A DNA stretch of 64,000 nucleotides from Thalassolituus sp. UBA1087 (lineage in GTDB: Bacteria > Pseudomonadota > Gammaproteobacteria > Pseudomonadales > Oceanobacteraceae): contig DCCG01000046.1 of assembly GCA_002314145.1 (NCBI GenBank), forward strand, positions 68,694-132,693, given 5' to 3'. The position numbers and the translations under genes were made by a program. The notes below the pieces were generated by a model. The model saw only the letters and a list, made by a program, of their open reading frames with translations, was not told the DNA's origin and made no database searches. Shown in pieces: positions 35,769-44,469 of the stretch. Numbering within the stretch: position 1 is the stretch's first letter; every line of letters starts with the position of its first letter.

Positions 35769-36371
35769 TTAACCATTGGCAGCTGTTTGCAGGTATTGGT
35801 CGTGCAGTGTATCTAACTGTGCATAAAGATGCTGCAGGGTGTGACTGTTATCAGCAATATCATCGGCCAGCCGGCGTTTTTCTGCGGCCGGCATCTGGGC
35901 GGCGATAATCCGCCGGATCTGGATTTCATCAGCCTGATCGCGCTGACAGGCTCTGGATAACTGCAGTTCTGAGGGGACATCAATCAGCAATGTGCGCTGT
36001 GTCAGCCTGTGCTGGCCGGATTCGAACAACAGGGGCGATACCAGAACCGCATAAGGGGAACGGGCAGCCTGTAACTGGCGGATAATGCTTTCCCGGATGC
36101 GGGGATGGGTCTGGCTTTCCAGCCAACGGCGTTCATCAGGTTCGGCGAAGACTTTTTCGCGCAGCCAGGCGCGGTTCAGCGTCTGATCAGCGCACAGTAC
36201 CTGATCACCGAAGTGTTCGCGTAATGCCTGCCAGGCAGGTTCTCCGGGCTGCACCACTTCGCGCGCGACCACGTCAGCATCCACCACCCGGATGCCTTTG
36301 CCGGCCAGGTAATCCGACGCGGCGGTTTTGCCGCTGCCGATACCTCCGGTCAATCCCAGAACCCAGGTCAT
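35769..36371 (-). CDS. coaE: Dephospho-CoA kinase
   Basis: Last step of coenzyme A synthesis. From ATG 36371 it has 200 residues. The P-loop is GLTGGIGSGKT near the N-terminus; DADVVAREVV, the CoA-domain HPRIR and VSPLLFESG are family motifs. A longer in-frame start would put 21 unlikely residues before the P-loop. It is co-oriented with pilD upstream and yacG downstream, as in Pseudomonas. Confidence 0.95.
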   Translation of the reverse strand: MTWVLGLTGGIGSGKTAASDYLAGKGIRVVDADVVAREVVQPGEPAWQALREHFGDQVLCADQTLNRAWLREKVFAEPDERRWLESQTHPRIRESIIRQLQAARSPYAVLVSPLLFESGQHRLTQRTLLIDVPSELQLSRACQRDQADEIQIRRIIAAQMPAAEKRRLADDIADNSHTLQHLYAQLDTLHDQYLQTAANG

Positions 36372-36391
36372 GTGGATACCGCTGCCATAAC

Positions 36392-37270
36392 TCAGAGTAT
36401 ACCCAGATACCAGGCGGTCAGATCCTGCCCCCACATGGCGGCAATCCAGCCAGCAGCAGCCAGGTAAGGGCCGAAGGGGATCGGCAGGTTTTTATCGCGG
36501 CCGAGAACAGCAATACCGGCTATGCCGACGACTGCGCCCACCACCGAAGATAACAGGATAATAACCGGCAGGGCGCTGACACCCAGCCAGGCTCCCAGCG
36601 CGGCCAGCAGTTTGAAATCACCGAACCCCATGCCTTCCTTACCGGTTGCCAGTTTAAACAGCCAGTAAACGCTCCACAGAGCCAGATAGCCACAGGCTGC
36701 CCCGTACACCGCATCGGTGAGGTCGGTGAACATACCTTGTGAATTCACCAGCAGGCCCAGCCACAGCAGGCCTAAAGTCATGGAATCGGGCAGTATCTGA
36801 TAGTCGATATCGATCACAGACATGGCCAGCAGCAGCCAGGTGAACACCAGCATAGCGGCCAGTGGCCATCCCCAGGGATACTGAATAATCAGGGCAGCAC
36901 TGAGTATCGCCGTGGCAAGTTCAACAATCGGGTAACGGACACTGATCGGCTGGCCGCAGGCTTTGCATCTTCCCTTCAGCAGTAACCAGCTGATCACCGG
37001 AATATTCTGCCACGGACGGACTTTTGCACCGCATTGCGGGCAATGAGAGTCGGGCTTTATCAGGTTAAAGGGTTTATTCAGATCGTCCAGTGCCGGATGT
37101 TTGGGCAGGCTGGTATCCATTTCTGCTGCGTCCCGTTTCCACTCCCGGAACATCATGATTGGCAGGCGCAGAATGACGACATTGAGGAAACTGCCGATGA
37201 GCAGGCTGATAATGACAATAAAAATGGCCGCCAGTAATGTTGAATCTGCCAGCAGAGAGAACAATTGCAT
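36392..37270 (-). CDS. pilD: Prepilin peptidase/N-methyltransferase PilD
   Basis: Inner-membrane aspartic protease that cleaves the prepilin leaders and N-methylates the new N-terminus. The 292-residue protein has the cytoplasmic zinc loop with CPQC and CKAC, the first catalytic Asp in VIDIDYQILPD, and the second in MGFGDFKLLAALGAW, with about eight transmembrane helices. Substrates encoded here include PilA, PilV, PilW and the FimT-like proteins. The ATG overlaps the pilC stop by one base (TAATG). Confidence 0.95.
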   Translation of the reverse strand: MQLFSLLADSTLLAAIFIVIISLLIGSFLNVVILRLPIMMFREWKRDAAEMDTSLPKHPALDDLNKPFNLIKPDSHCPQCGAKVRPWQNIPVISWLLLKGRCKACGQPISVRYPIVELATAILSAALIIQYPWGWPLAAMLVFTWLLLAMSVIDIDYQILPDSMTLGLLWLGLLVNSQGMFTDLTDAVYGAACGYLALWSVYWLFKLATGKEGMGFGDFKLLAALGAWLGVSALPVIILLSSVVGAVVGIAGIAVLGRDKNLPIPFGPYLAAAGWIAAMWGQDLTAWYLGIL

Positions 37271-38499
37271 TAAACCACGTTCCCCAGCTGGAAAATCGGC
37301 AGGTACATAGCGACGATCAGACCGCCGATGACAACCCCAAGGAAGGCCATCATAAATGGCTCGATCATGGCAGTCATATTATCGACGGCATCATCAACTT
37401 CGGTTTCGTAATACCCCGCGGCTTTATCCAGCATGGCATCCAGTGCACCGGATTCTTCCCCGATACTGGTCATCTGAACGACCATATTAGGAAAGACTTC
37501 TGTTGAGCGCATTGCAAAGTGCATTTGCTGACCGGATGATACTTCGTCACGGATTCTCAGTACGGCATCACGATATACGGCATTGCCAACAGCGCCGGCC
37601 ACCGAATCCAGTGCCTCCACCAAAGGAACACCCGCTGCAAAGGTTGTTGATAATACCCTGGCGTAGCGGGCCACAGATGCTTTACGGATCAGGTCACCGA
37701 AAACAGGGACTTTTAAGATAAAGGCCTGAAAGTTATCTTTAAACGTGGGTGAACGTTTCATGGCCTGAGCGAAAGCAACGCCCAGTACAGCAAAGACGAC
37801 CAGTGCCTGGACATAATAAGCCTGTACGAATTCTGAAATGGTAATAACGAATTGTGTGGCAGCAGGGAGTTCAGCACCAAAGCTCTGGAACATTTCCTGA
37901 AATGTCGGAACAACTTTAATCAACAGAATCGCGGTTACGACCACAGCAACCAACAACGTGATAATGGGGTACATCAATGCCTTTTTGATTTTAGCTTTTA
38001 AGGCTTCGGTTTTTTCTTTGTAGATAGCCACTTTATCCAGCATGGTTTCCAGGGCACCTGCCTGCTCACCGGATTCAATCAGGTTACAGGTCAGATCATC
38101 AAAGTAATCAGGATGCTGCTTTAGTGCTGAGGCAAAGTCGTTACCCGACGATACGCTGTCACGGATGTCGAACACCAGTTCTTTCATGGAAATATTATCA
38201 ATGCCGTCAGCGACAATATCGAATGACTGCACCAGCGGCACACCCGCTTTAATCATGGTCGCCATCTGGCGGGTGAAAAAAGTAATATCTGTCGATTTGA
38301 TTTTCTTTTTCTTTGCCCCTCCCCCCATACCGAGAATGGGTTGGGATACCTTACGCACTTTGGTGGGATTCACACCTTGCTTGCGTAACTGCGCTTTGAC
38401 CATTGCCGGGTTGGCGCTGGACATTTCCCCTTTGACGGTCTGACCCCGGCGATTCGTTCCTTCCCAGGTAAATGCGCTTTTGGTTTCTTTTCTGGCCAT
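37270..38499 (-). CDS. pilC: Type IV pilus inner-membrane platform protein PilC
   Basis: Polytopic platform protein of 409 residues on which the PilB motor acts. It contains the duplicated T2SSF domain, each copy starting with a motif such as FFTRQMATMIKAGVPLVQSFDIV and YARVLSTTFAAGVPLVEALD, and three transmembrane helices (LMYPIITLLVAVVVTAILLI, ALVVFAVLGVAF, and the C-terminal MAFLGVVIGGLIVAMYLPIF). It lies between pilB and pilD in the canonical order. Confidence 0.95.
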   Translation of the reverse strand: MARKETKSAFTWEGTNRRGQTVKGEMSSANPAMVKAQLRKQGVNPTKVRKVSQPILGMGGGAKKKKIKSTDITFFTRQMATMIKAGVPLVQSFDIVADGIDNISMKELVFDIRDSVSSGNDFASALKQHPDYFDDLTCNLIESGEQAGALETMLDKVAIYKEKTEALKAKIKKALMYPIITLLVAVVVTAILLIKVVPTFQEMFQSFGAELPAATQFVITISEFVQAYYVQALVVFAVLGVAFAQAMKRSPTFKDNFQAFILKVPVFGDLIRKASVARYARVLSTTFAAGVPLVEALDSVAGAVGNAVYRDAVLRIRDEVSSGQQMHFAMRSTEVFPNMVVQMTSIGEESGALDAMLDKAAGYYETEVDDAVDNMTAMIEPFMMAFLGVVIGGLIVAMYLPIFQLGNVV

Positions 38500-38537
38500 G
38501 CTGAATCTTTACCTTTTTATCCGATATAGCCCAGGAA

Positions 38538-40232
38538 TCAGTCAGTGGTTACCCGATTCGCTTCTTCGAGACTGGTGACCCCCTGGGCCACTTTCATCAG
38601 TGCCGATGTTCTTAACTCGTTAAAGCCTTCTGATCTTGCTGCATCAGAGATTTCAATAGAATTACCTCCTTCCATGATAATACGGGATATAGGGTCAGTA
38701 ATTTTAACTACTTCATAAATACCAACACGGCCTTTATAGCCTTGTTTGCACTGGTCACATCCCACCGGTTTAAAGATTTCTGCTTCTTTCAGTAACTCTT
38801 CGGTAAAGCCTGCTTCAATCAGAGCCTCTCTCGGCAGTTCAGCCGGAGCTTTGCAGCTCGGGCACAGACGGCGGGCCAGACGTTGCGCAATGATCAGAGT
38901 GACCGATGTAGCAATGTTGAAGGCCGGAACCCCCATGTTCGCCAGACGGGTCAGTGTTTCTGCGGCACTGTTGGTGTGCAGTGTGGATAACACTAAGTGG
39001 CCGGTCTGAGCCGCTTTGATGGCGATGGAGGCAGTATCAATATCCCGGATCTCACCCACCATAACCACATCCGGATCCTGACGCAGGAAAGACCGCAGGG
39101 CGGCTGCGAAGTCGAGCCCGACTCTGGCATTCACGTTAACCTGATTAATACCTTCAAGGTTGATTTCAACCGGGTCTTCGGCGGTGGAAATATTGGTGCC
39201 TTCAACGTTCAGAATATTCAGGCCGGTGTAGAGGGAAACCGTTTTACCGGAACCGGTTGGGCCGGTAACCAGAATCATCCCCTGTGGCTTGGCCAGAGCT
39301 TCCATAAAGAGGGCTTTCTGATCAGGCTCATAGCCCAGCATATCAATGCCCAGTTTGGCGGAAGAGGGGTCAAGAATACGCAGTACAATCTTTTCGCCCC
39401 ACAGGGTGGGGAGAGTGTTGACCCGGAAATCGATGGCCTTACTTTTGGACAGCTTCATTTTGATACGGCCATCCTGCGGTATGCGTCGCTCAGATATGTC
39501 CATCTGCGACATAACCTTCAAACGGGCAGCAATTTTACCGGCCAGATTAACCGGCGGGCTGGCCACTTCGTGCAGCACACCATCGGTCCGGTAACGCACA
39601 CGGTAGCGTTTTTCATAGGGCTCAAAATGGATATCCGAGGCGCCACCTTTAATGGCGTCCAACAGCATTTTGTTTACAAAACGCACTATCGGTGCGTCAT
39701 CACCACTGTCTTTATCTGTATCCTGTTCTTTATCCCGGGCATTGGGGTCTTCCAGGTCGACATCGTCCAGCTCACCGTCCAGATCATCGAAGGCGCTGTC
39801 ATTGGCGGCCAGAAATTTGTCGACAGCCAGGGCCAGTTTATCTTCTTCGACCAGCACAGCTTCCACTGTCATGCCGGTATTAAATTTGATTTCATCAATC
39901 GCCATCATGGCAGAAGGATCACTTTGGGCAACAAACAGACGATTACCACGCTGGAACAGTGGCAGGGCCCGGTGTTTTTCAATCAGGTCTTTACTGACCA
40001 GTTCCTGGGGCATTAACTCAAAATCAAAGGCGGCCATATCCATTACTGGCAGGCCGAATTCTTCCGACGCCAGTAATGCAATATCCCTGGACTTAATATG
40101 GCCGGATGCCACTGCGGCAGCAACAAAGCTGCTTTTATCCTGACGGGATTTTTCCAGAATCTCCTGGGCCTGTTGGGCGGTGATCAGGTTCTGCTCAACG
40201 ATACGTCGTGGTAAGCCGGTTAAAACCGCCAT
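38538..40232 (-). CDS. pilB: Type IV pilus extension ATPase PilB
   Basis: Hexameric ATPase that powers pilus extension. The 564-residue protein has an N-terminal MshEN/T2SSE_N-type domain (GLPRRIVEQNLITAQQAQEIL), which in relatives can bind c-di-GMP. It also has an acidic linker (about 145-175), Walker A GPTGSGKT, the Asp box, Walker B DPDVVMVGEIRD, the His box TGHLVLSTLHTN, and the zinc tetracysteine CPSC/CDQC. A ribosome binding site (GGAGA) precedes the ATG. It is followed by pilC. Confidence 0.95.
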   Translation of the reverse strand: MAVLTGLPRRIVEQNLITAQQAQEILEKSRQDKSSFVAAAVASGHIKSRDIALLASEEFGLPVMDMAAFDFELMPQELVSKDLIEKHRALPLFQRGNRLFVAQSDPSAMMAIDEIKFNTGMTVEAVLVEEDKLALAVDKFLAANDSAFDDLDGELDDVDLEDPNARDKEQDTDKDSGDDAPIVRFVNKMLLDAIKGGASDIHFEPYEKRYRVRYRTDGVLHEVASPPVNLAGKIAARLKVMSQMDISERRIPQDGRIKMKLSKSKAIDFRVNTLPTLWGEKIVLRILDPSSAKLGIDMLGYEPDQKALFMEALAKPQGMILVTGPTGSGKTVSLYTGLNILNVEGTNISTAEDPVEINLEGINQVNVNARVGLDFAAALRSFLRQDPDVVMVGEIRDIDTASIAIKAAQTGHLVLSTLHTNSAAETLTRLANMGVPAFNIATSVTLIIAQRLARRLCPSCKAPAELPREALIEAGFTEELLKEAEIFKPVGCDQCKQGYKGRVGIYEVVKITDPISRIIMEGGNSIEISDAARSEGFNELRTSALMKVAQGVTSLEEANRVTTD

Positions 40233-40376
40233 TCAAAGTCTCCGGGAAAGTGTTTTTTAACCTGAGAACGATACCAAAGGCTTATGAATAGCGCCAGTAC
40301 TGGCCGGCATCAGACGGGCATCAAAGAGGTCGATGGAATGCTTAAAGAAAAGCGTCCGGGTGCAGGAGGAGGGGAT

Positions 40377-40409
40377 AATAAAAACAAAAACGCCCGGCTG
40401 AGCCGGGCG
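40377..40409 (-). terminator. Intrinsic terminator of pilA
   Basis: The stem CGCCCGGCT/AGCCGGGCG is followed, on the minus strand, by TTTTTGTTTTTATT. It lies 62-94 bases after the pilA stop and should separate pilA transcripts from pilB. Confidence 0.92.
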
Positions 40410-40470
40410 CTTTATCAGATCTGATCCGTTTGGCAGTCAGACTGATTTCCGAGACCAGCTGATCTCAGAA

Positions 40471-40971
40471 TTAACCACCAATGTTCGGCAGGAATTTAGC
40501 AGGGATAGTGCTGGAACCTGCATTAACGCTATAGCTTACAGCGCCATTACCGTTGGATACTGCATCGATAACCAGTGTTGCACCTTGCAGTGAAGGCTCA
40601 TCAGAAGGACCGGCAGTGTCTGCGCAAGCAGTATCAGGAGTCGCACCATCAGCGTATGTGGTCGCTGTAATAACGCCAGCAGAATCAGATGTGTAGGCAT
40701 AGGTTACGTTCTGAACCAGGCCCAGGCAGTTGTTAGCTTCACCGGTTTCCCACTGTACCAGCTCTGTCGCATCTTCAGGCAGGTCGAGGTTAACAGCAGC
40801 GTATTCTGACAGCGCCAGCTGGATTGGACGTACAGCACCGACCAGTTCAGGGCCGCTGGCCGCACGGATGGTGTAAGTCTGGTACTGTGGAATCGCAACA
40901 GATGCCAGGATACCGATGATCGCGATAACGATCATCAGTTCGATCAAGGTAAAGCCTTTTTGAGCTTTCAT
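40471..40971 (-). CDS. pilA: Type IV pilus major pilin PilA
   Basis: Major pilin of 166 residues. The leader MKAQKG is followed by FTLIELMIVIAIIGILASVAIPQYQ, a textbook N-terminus with Glu5 of the mature protein. The globular domain has only two cysteines, Cys82 and Cys116, leaving about 50 residues after the second; in classical pilins the disulfide loop is close to the C-terminus. GGAGA lies upstream of the ATG. Expression should depend on sigma-54 and PilR (sites at 41053-41068 and 41170-41186), and a strong terminator follows. Confidence 0.95.
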   Translation of the reverse strand: MKAQKGFTLIELMIVIAIIGILASVAIPQYQTYTIRAASGPELVGAVRPIQLALSEYAAVNLDLPEDATELVQWETGEANNCLGLVQNVTYAYTSDSAGVITATTYADGATPDTACADTAGPSDEPSLQGATLVIDAVSNGNGAVSYSVNAGSSTIPAKFLPNIGG

Positions 40972-41052
40972 AGTCTTTCTCCACTCTCGGATGAGATTTT
41001 AGTTATTCATGCTTCTGGCATATCCATCAGCACGACGTCAGTTTAGTGACAG

Positions 41053-41068
41053 TGCGAAGAGTGTGCCA
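41053..41068 (-). promoter_or_regulatory. Sigma-54 promoter of pilA
   Basis: On the minus strand the sequence is TGGCACACTCTTCGCA, matching the -24/-12 consensus TGGCACGNNNNTTGCW at all but two defined positions and keeping the required GG-N10-GC. Transcription would start near 41042, giving a 5' leader of about 70 bases before the pilA ATG. A PilR activator gene is at 6315-7667. Confidence 0.82.
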
Positions 41069-41169
41069 ACGATATTTCACTGGCGCAAGCCCGTTTATTT
41101 GTGCTGCGTCACGTTTTTAAACGGGGACAGAAACCCCGCTGGAAGTACCGTAACTACTGGCGTCAGATA

Positions 41170-41186
41170 GTGACAAATATTGTCAC
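41170..41186. promoter_or_regulatory. Candidate PilR enhancer site upstream of pilA
   Basis: The palindrome GTGACAA-ATA-TTGTCAC (7-3-7) lies about 110 bases upstream of the sigma-54 -24 element, a normal position for an NtrC-type activator. It contains the TGTC core reported for Pseudomonas PilR sites. Binding is inferred. Confidence 0.6.
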
Positions 41187-41269
41187 CCTGGGCCGTTTTA
41201 AGCGCGCTGTTCACCTGCAATATAGGGCTAAAAAATGTAGCCTTCTGTAAGCTTTGTATAGCTTTCTGT

Positions 41270-42118
41270 TCAGGTCAACCGCATGGACAAATCCACGGCT
41301 TTGCAGTCTTTTGTCAGAGCGCCGATGGAAATATAGTCCACGCCGGTTTCAGCATAGGCCCGCAGCGTCGCATCGGTGATACCACCGGAGGCTTCCAGTT
41401 TGACCCGGCCGCTGCTTTTGCTGCGCGTATGGGCGACGGCTTCTGTCATCCGGGCCGGAGTAAAGTTGTCGAGCATAATGATGTCGGCGCCGGCGTCGAT
41501 GGCTTCATCCAGTTGCTGCGTATTTTCCACTTCCACTTCCACAGGCTTACCCGGTGCGATCTGATGGGCCTGAGCCACCGCCTGAGTAATGCCACCACAG
41601 GCCATAATATGGTTCTCTTTGATCAGAAATGCGTCAAACAGACCGATACGATGATTGAAGCAGCCACCCACCGCGACGGCGTATTTCTGGGCGATACGCA
41701 GCCCCGGGATGGTTTTTCGCGTATCCAGCAATTTAACCCCTGTGTCTGATACCTCATCCGCATAAAGCCGGCAACGCGTGGCGGTACCGGACAAGGTCTG
41801 CAGAAAGTTAAGCGCGCAGCGCTCGCCGGTCAGCAGGGAGCGGGCGCTGCCCTGTAGTTCAAACAGGGTCTGATCCGGTGCGGTCCATTCCCCCTCGCTG
41901 ACACGCCAGTGAACACTGACCTGGGGGTCAAGCTGACGGAACACTTCATCCACCCAGGCAATGCCCGCAATAATCGCCCGTTCCCGGGTAATGACACGGG
42001 CCGTGGCCTGCTCCTGTGCCGGAATCAGCCGGGCGGTAATGTCACCGTCGCCGACGTCTTCACGCAAAGCGCGGGTGACCGAGTCAGAAATATCTTGCTG
42101 GTAAAGGCTGAGTTCCAT
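41270..42118 (-). CDS. nadC: Nicotinate-nucleotide pyrophosphorylase (quinolinate PRTase)
   Basis: Converts quinolinate and PRPP to nicotinate mononucleotide in de novo NAD synthesis. The 282-residue protein has family motifs: ALREDVGDGDITARLIP, LNFLQTLSGTAT, LLDTRKTIPGLR (with the catalytic Arg/Lys), GGCFNHRIGLFDAFLIKENH, and EASGGI near the C-terminus. It lies immediately upstream of pilA on the same strand, as in Pseudomonas. Confidence 0.95.
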   Translation of the reverse strand: MELSLYQQDISDSVTRALREDVGDGDITARLIPAQEQATARVITRERAIIAGIAWVDEVFRQLDPQVSVHWRVSEGEWTAPDQTLFELQGSARSLLTGERCALNFLQTLSGTATRCRLYADEVSDTGVKLLDTRKTIPGLRIAQKYAVAVGGCFNHRIGLFDAFLIKENHIMACGGITQAVAQAHQIAPGKPVEVEVENTQQLDEAIDAGADIIMLDNFTPARMTEAVAHTRSKSSGRVKLEASGGITDATLRAYAETGVDYISIGALTKDCKAVDLSMRLT

Positions 42119-42242
42119 GGGGGTAAGCTCTTGTGCTGGATCTGAACAGGGCGGGCATTTTACATGGAATGCTCAACCCTGCACAGGCAGAGCCCTGCAT
42201 GGCTGCCGATGCCGCCGGGTTTTATGTCAGCGCCGGGAACGG

Positions 42243-42276
42243 GTAATAAAAAGCCGGAGCAGTATTCTGCTCCGGC
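42243..42276 (-). terminator. Intrinsic terminator of the symporter gene
   Basis: The stem GCCGGAGCAG/CTGCTCCGGC with loop TATT is followed on the minus strand by TTTTTATTA. It lies about 64 bases after the symporter stop. Confidence 0.88.
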
Positions 42277-42339
42277 CTGTTTTCGCTTTCTGTGCTCTTG
42301 CCGCCCGTTGGCTGTGGCGGCTGAGCGGGGAGCGGATGC

Positions 42340-43710
42340 CTAATCCGGCTGTCTGGCAAAGTATTCGCGGGTCACTTTGAATACCATAGGGGCCAGCAGC
42401 AGCAGACCTATCAGGTTAGGAATCGCCATCAGGCCGTTCAGGGTATCCGACAGGTTCCAGACAAAATCAACTTTCATATTTGCGAAGGTCAGTACGGCAG
42501 CTACCCAGGCAATGCGGTAGATGATCAGCGTTTTTTCACTGAACAGATATTGCCAGCAGCGTTCACCGTAATAGGACCAGCCAAGAATGGTGGTGAACGC
42601 GAACACCACCAGGGCCAGGGTCACGACATAATTACCGCCGGTGATGGTGGCCGAGAATGCTTCTGAAGTCAGGATAGCGCCGGTCAGGCCGTTGCCATCG
42701 GCCCCTGTTGCTGTCCACATGCCGGAGGTCAGAATGACCAGTGCCGTCATGGTGCAGACAATCAGGGTATCAATAAATGTACCCAGCATAGCGATCAGTC
42801 CCTGACGTACCGGGTTATTGGTTTTGGCAGCGGCGTGGGCAATCGCGGCGGAACCTAAGCCGGCTTCATTAGAGAAAACACCACGGGCGACACCAAAGCG
42901 GATTGCGGCTGCAACGGCGGCACCGGCAAAACCACCGACAGCGGCGACGGGCTCAAATGCGTAGGTAAAAATCAGACCGATGGCATGGGGGATTTCAGCG
43001 ATGTTGATGGCCAGAATAATCAGAGCAGCCACGACATAAAGTACAATCATCGCAGGGACTAATTTTCCCGCCACTTCGCCGATGCGGCGTATTCCGCCCA
43101 GAACCACAAAGCCTACCAGCACTGCGACGACAATACCCGTGGCCCAGGTCGGCAGGCTGAAGCTGTCATGCAGTACGGCGGCCATGGAATTGATCTGCAC
43201 GGCATTACCGATACCAAAAGCGGCGACCGCACCAAAAATGGCAAACAGCAAACCCAGGGTTTTGCCCATTTCCGGCGCGAACTCCCCCACGCCATTGCGC
43301 AGATAGTACATAGGGCCGCCAACGAAGCGCCCATGACTGTCGGTTTCACGGTAGGTAACAGCACAGACGGCTTCCGCGTACTTGGTCGCCATACCAAACA
43401 GGGCGATGACCCACATATAAAAAATCGCCCCGGGACCACCCAGAGCAATAGCCGTTGCGACCCCGGCGATATTCCCGGTCCCGACGGTGGCTGACAGCGC
43501 AGTAGCAAGCGCATTAAAGGGTTTTACATCGCCGTCGTGGGAATCATCGTGGTTAGCAAACAACTGGCGAAAGGCATAGACAATTTTACGCCAGGGCATA
43601 AAGACCATACCGGTGGTTAACAGCACACCGGTCACGCCCAGCATGCCCAGCATGGGTGGCCCCCAGACAAACGCGTTAACCTGGCTGATCAGATTATTCA
43701 ACATTTCCAT
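42340..43710 (-). CDS. Sodium:alanine symporter family (AGCS) transporter
   Basis: Sodium-coupled amino acid transporter of the AGCS family, 456 residues and about ten or eleven transmembrane helices. Family motifs include ALSATVGTGNIAGVATAIALGGPGAIFYMW, GGPMYYL (after GRFV), and NEAGLGSAAIAHAAA. The ATG at 43710 is chosen because AAGGAA precedes it; a TTG two codons earlier is less likely. The exact substrate (Ala, Gly or other) cannot be read off. It sits between nadC and ampD, which are adjacent in Pseudomonas. Confidence 0.88.
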   Translation of the reverse strand: MEMLNNLISQVNAFVWGPPMLGMLGVTGVLLTTGMVFMPWRKIVYAFRQLFANHDDSHDGDVKPFNALATALSATVGTGNIAGVATAIALGGPGAIFYMWVIALFGMATKYAEAVCAVTYRETDSHGRFVGGPMYYLRNGVGEFAPEMGKTLGLLFAIFGAVAAFGIGNAVQINSMAAVLHDSFSLPTWATGIVVAVLVGFVVLGGIRRIGEVAGKLVPAMIVLYVVAALIILAINIAEIPHAIGLIFTYAFEPVAAVGGFAGAAVAAAIRFGVARGVFSNEAGLGSAAIAHAAAKTNNPVRQGLIAMLGTFIDTLIVCTMTALVILTSGMWTATGADGNGLTGAILTSEAFSATITGGNYVVTLALVVFAFTTILGWSYYGERCWQYLFSEKTLIIYRIAWVAAVLTFANMKVDFVWNLSDTLNGLMAIPNLIGLLLLAPMVFKVTREYFARQPD

Positions 43711-43893
43711 TGGCAATTCCTTCTGTTCTCAGTCTTAAACCTTTGATGTCGCTGACTATATCTTTGCCGTTGGCAGATGCCAAACGGGCGAGGGCGCAAA
43801 GTTGACCAATGGCATGTCAGGCGTCAACCTGACGGCGGTGATAATAAAGCTTATGATGGCGTTAACCGGAAATCGCCCGCGCAAAGGCTGAAG

Positions 43894-44469
43894 ATGACAA
43901 TAAAGAATGGAAGACTGGTGGAAGCCAGCTGGTGTCCGTCACCGAACTTCGGCCCCCGGCCAGCGGGCGAAGCCGGCGACGTATCATTACTGGTGGTGCA
44001 TAACATCAGTTTGCCTCCCGGGCAGTTCGGTGGGGGCTATATACAGGATTTTTTCCGCAACCAGCTGGATACACAAGTGCATCCGTATTTTACCGAAATT
44101 GCTCAGCTGCAGGTGTCCAGTCACCTGTTGATTGAACGCAGTGGTCAGGTTATACAATTTGTTAATTTTAATGACCGCGCCTGGCATGCGGGGCAATCCA
44201 GTTATCAGGGGCGTGATAACTGCAATGACTACTCGGTTGGCATTGAGCTGGAAGGGACAGACCATGTGCCTTACACCGATGCTCAGTACCAGGCTCTGAC
44301 CAGAGTCTGTGCTGAATTGCTGGCCTGTTATCCGGCGCTGAGTCCGTACCGGATCACCGGTCACGAACATATTGCACCCGGACGTAAGACCGATCCGGGA
44401 CCGGCATTTAACTGGCAGACACTGTTTGGCGGACTGGCTCAGGGCCAGCGTCAGGGGGGACAACAATGA
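43894..44469 (+). CDS. ampD: AmpD anhydro-muropeptide amidase
   Basis: Cytoplasmic 1,6-anhydro-N-acetylmuramyl-L-alanine amidase of cell-wall recycling; its loss induces AmpC in many species. From ATG 43894 it has 191 residues. The zinc ligands match E. coli AmpD: His36 (LLVVHNISLPP), the His of GHEHIAPGRKTDPG, and the Asp in the same motif, with the catalytic Lys two residues before that Asp. FGGGYIQDFF and SSHLLIERSG are also typical. ampE starts inside its stop codon (ATGA). Confidence 0.94.
   Translation: MTIKNGRLVEASWCPSPNFGPRPAGEAGDVSLLVVHNISLPPGQFGGGYIQDFFRNQLDTQVHPYFTEIAQLQVSSHLLIERSGQVIQFVNFNDRAWHAGQSSYQGRDNCNDYSVGIELEGTDHVPYTDAQYQALTRVCAELLACYPALSPYRITGHEHIAPGRKTDPGPAFNWQTLFGGLAQGQRQGGQQ

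Noticed and set aside
38997..40016. 339-codon plus-strand frame antisense to pilB
   Set aside because: PilB has full Walker and Cys motifs on the other strand; the antisense product is His/Phe/Gly rich without a recognisable domain.
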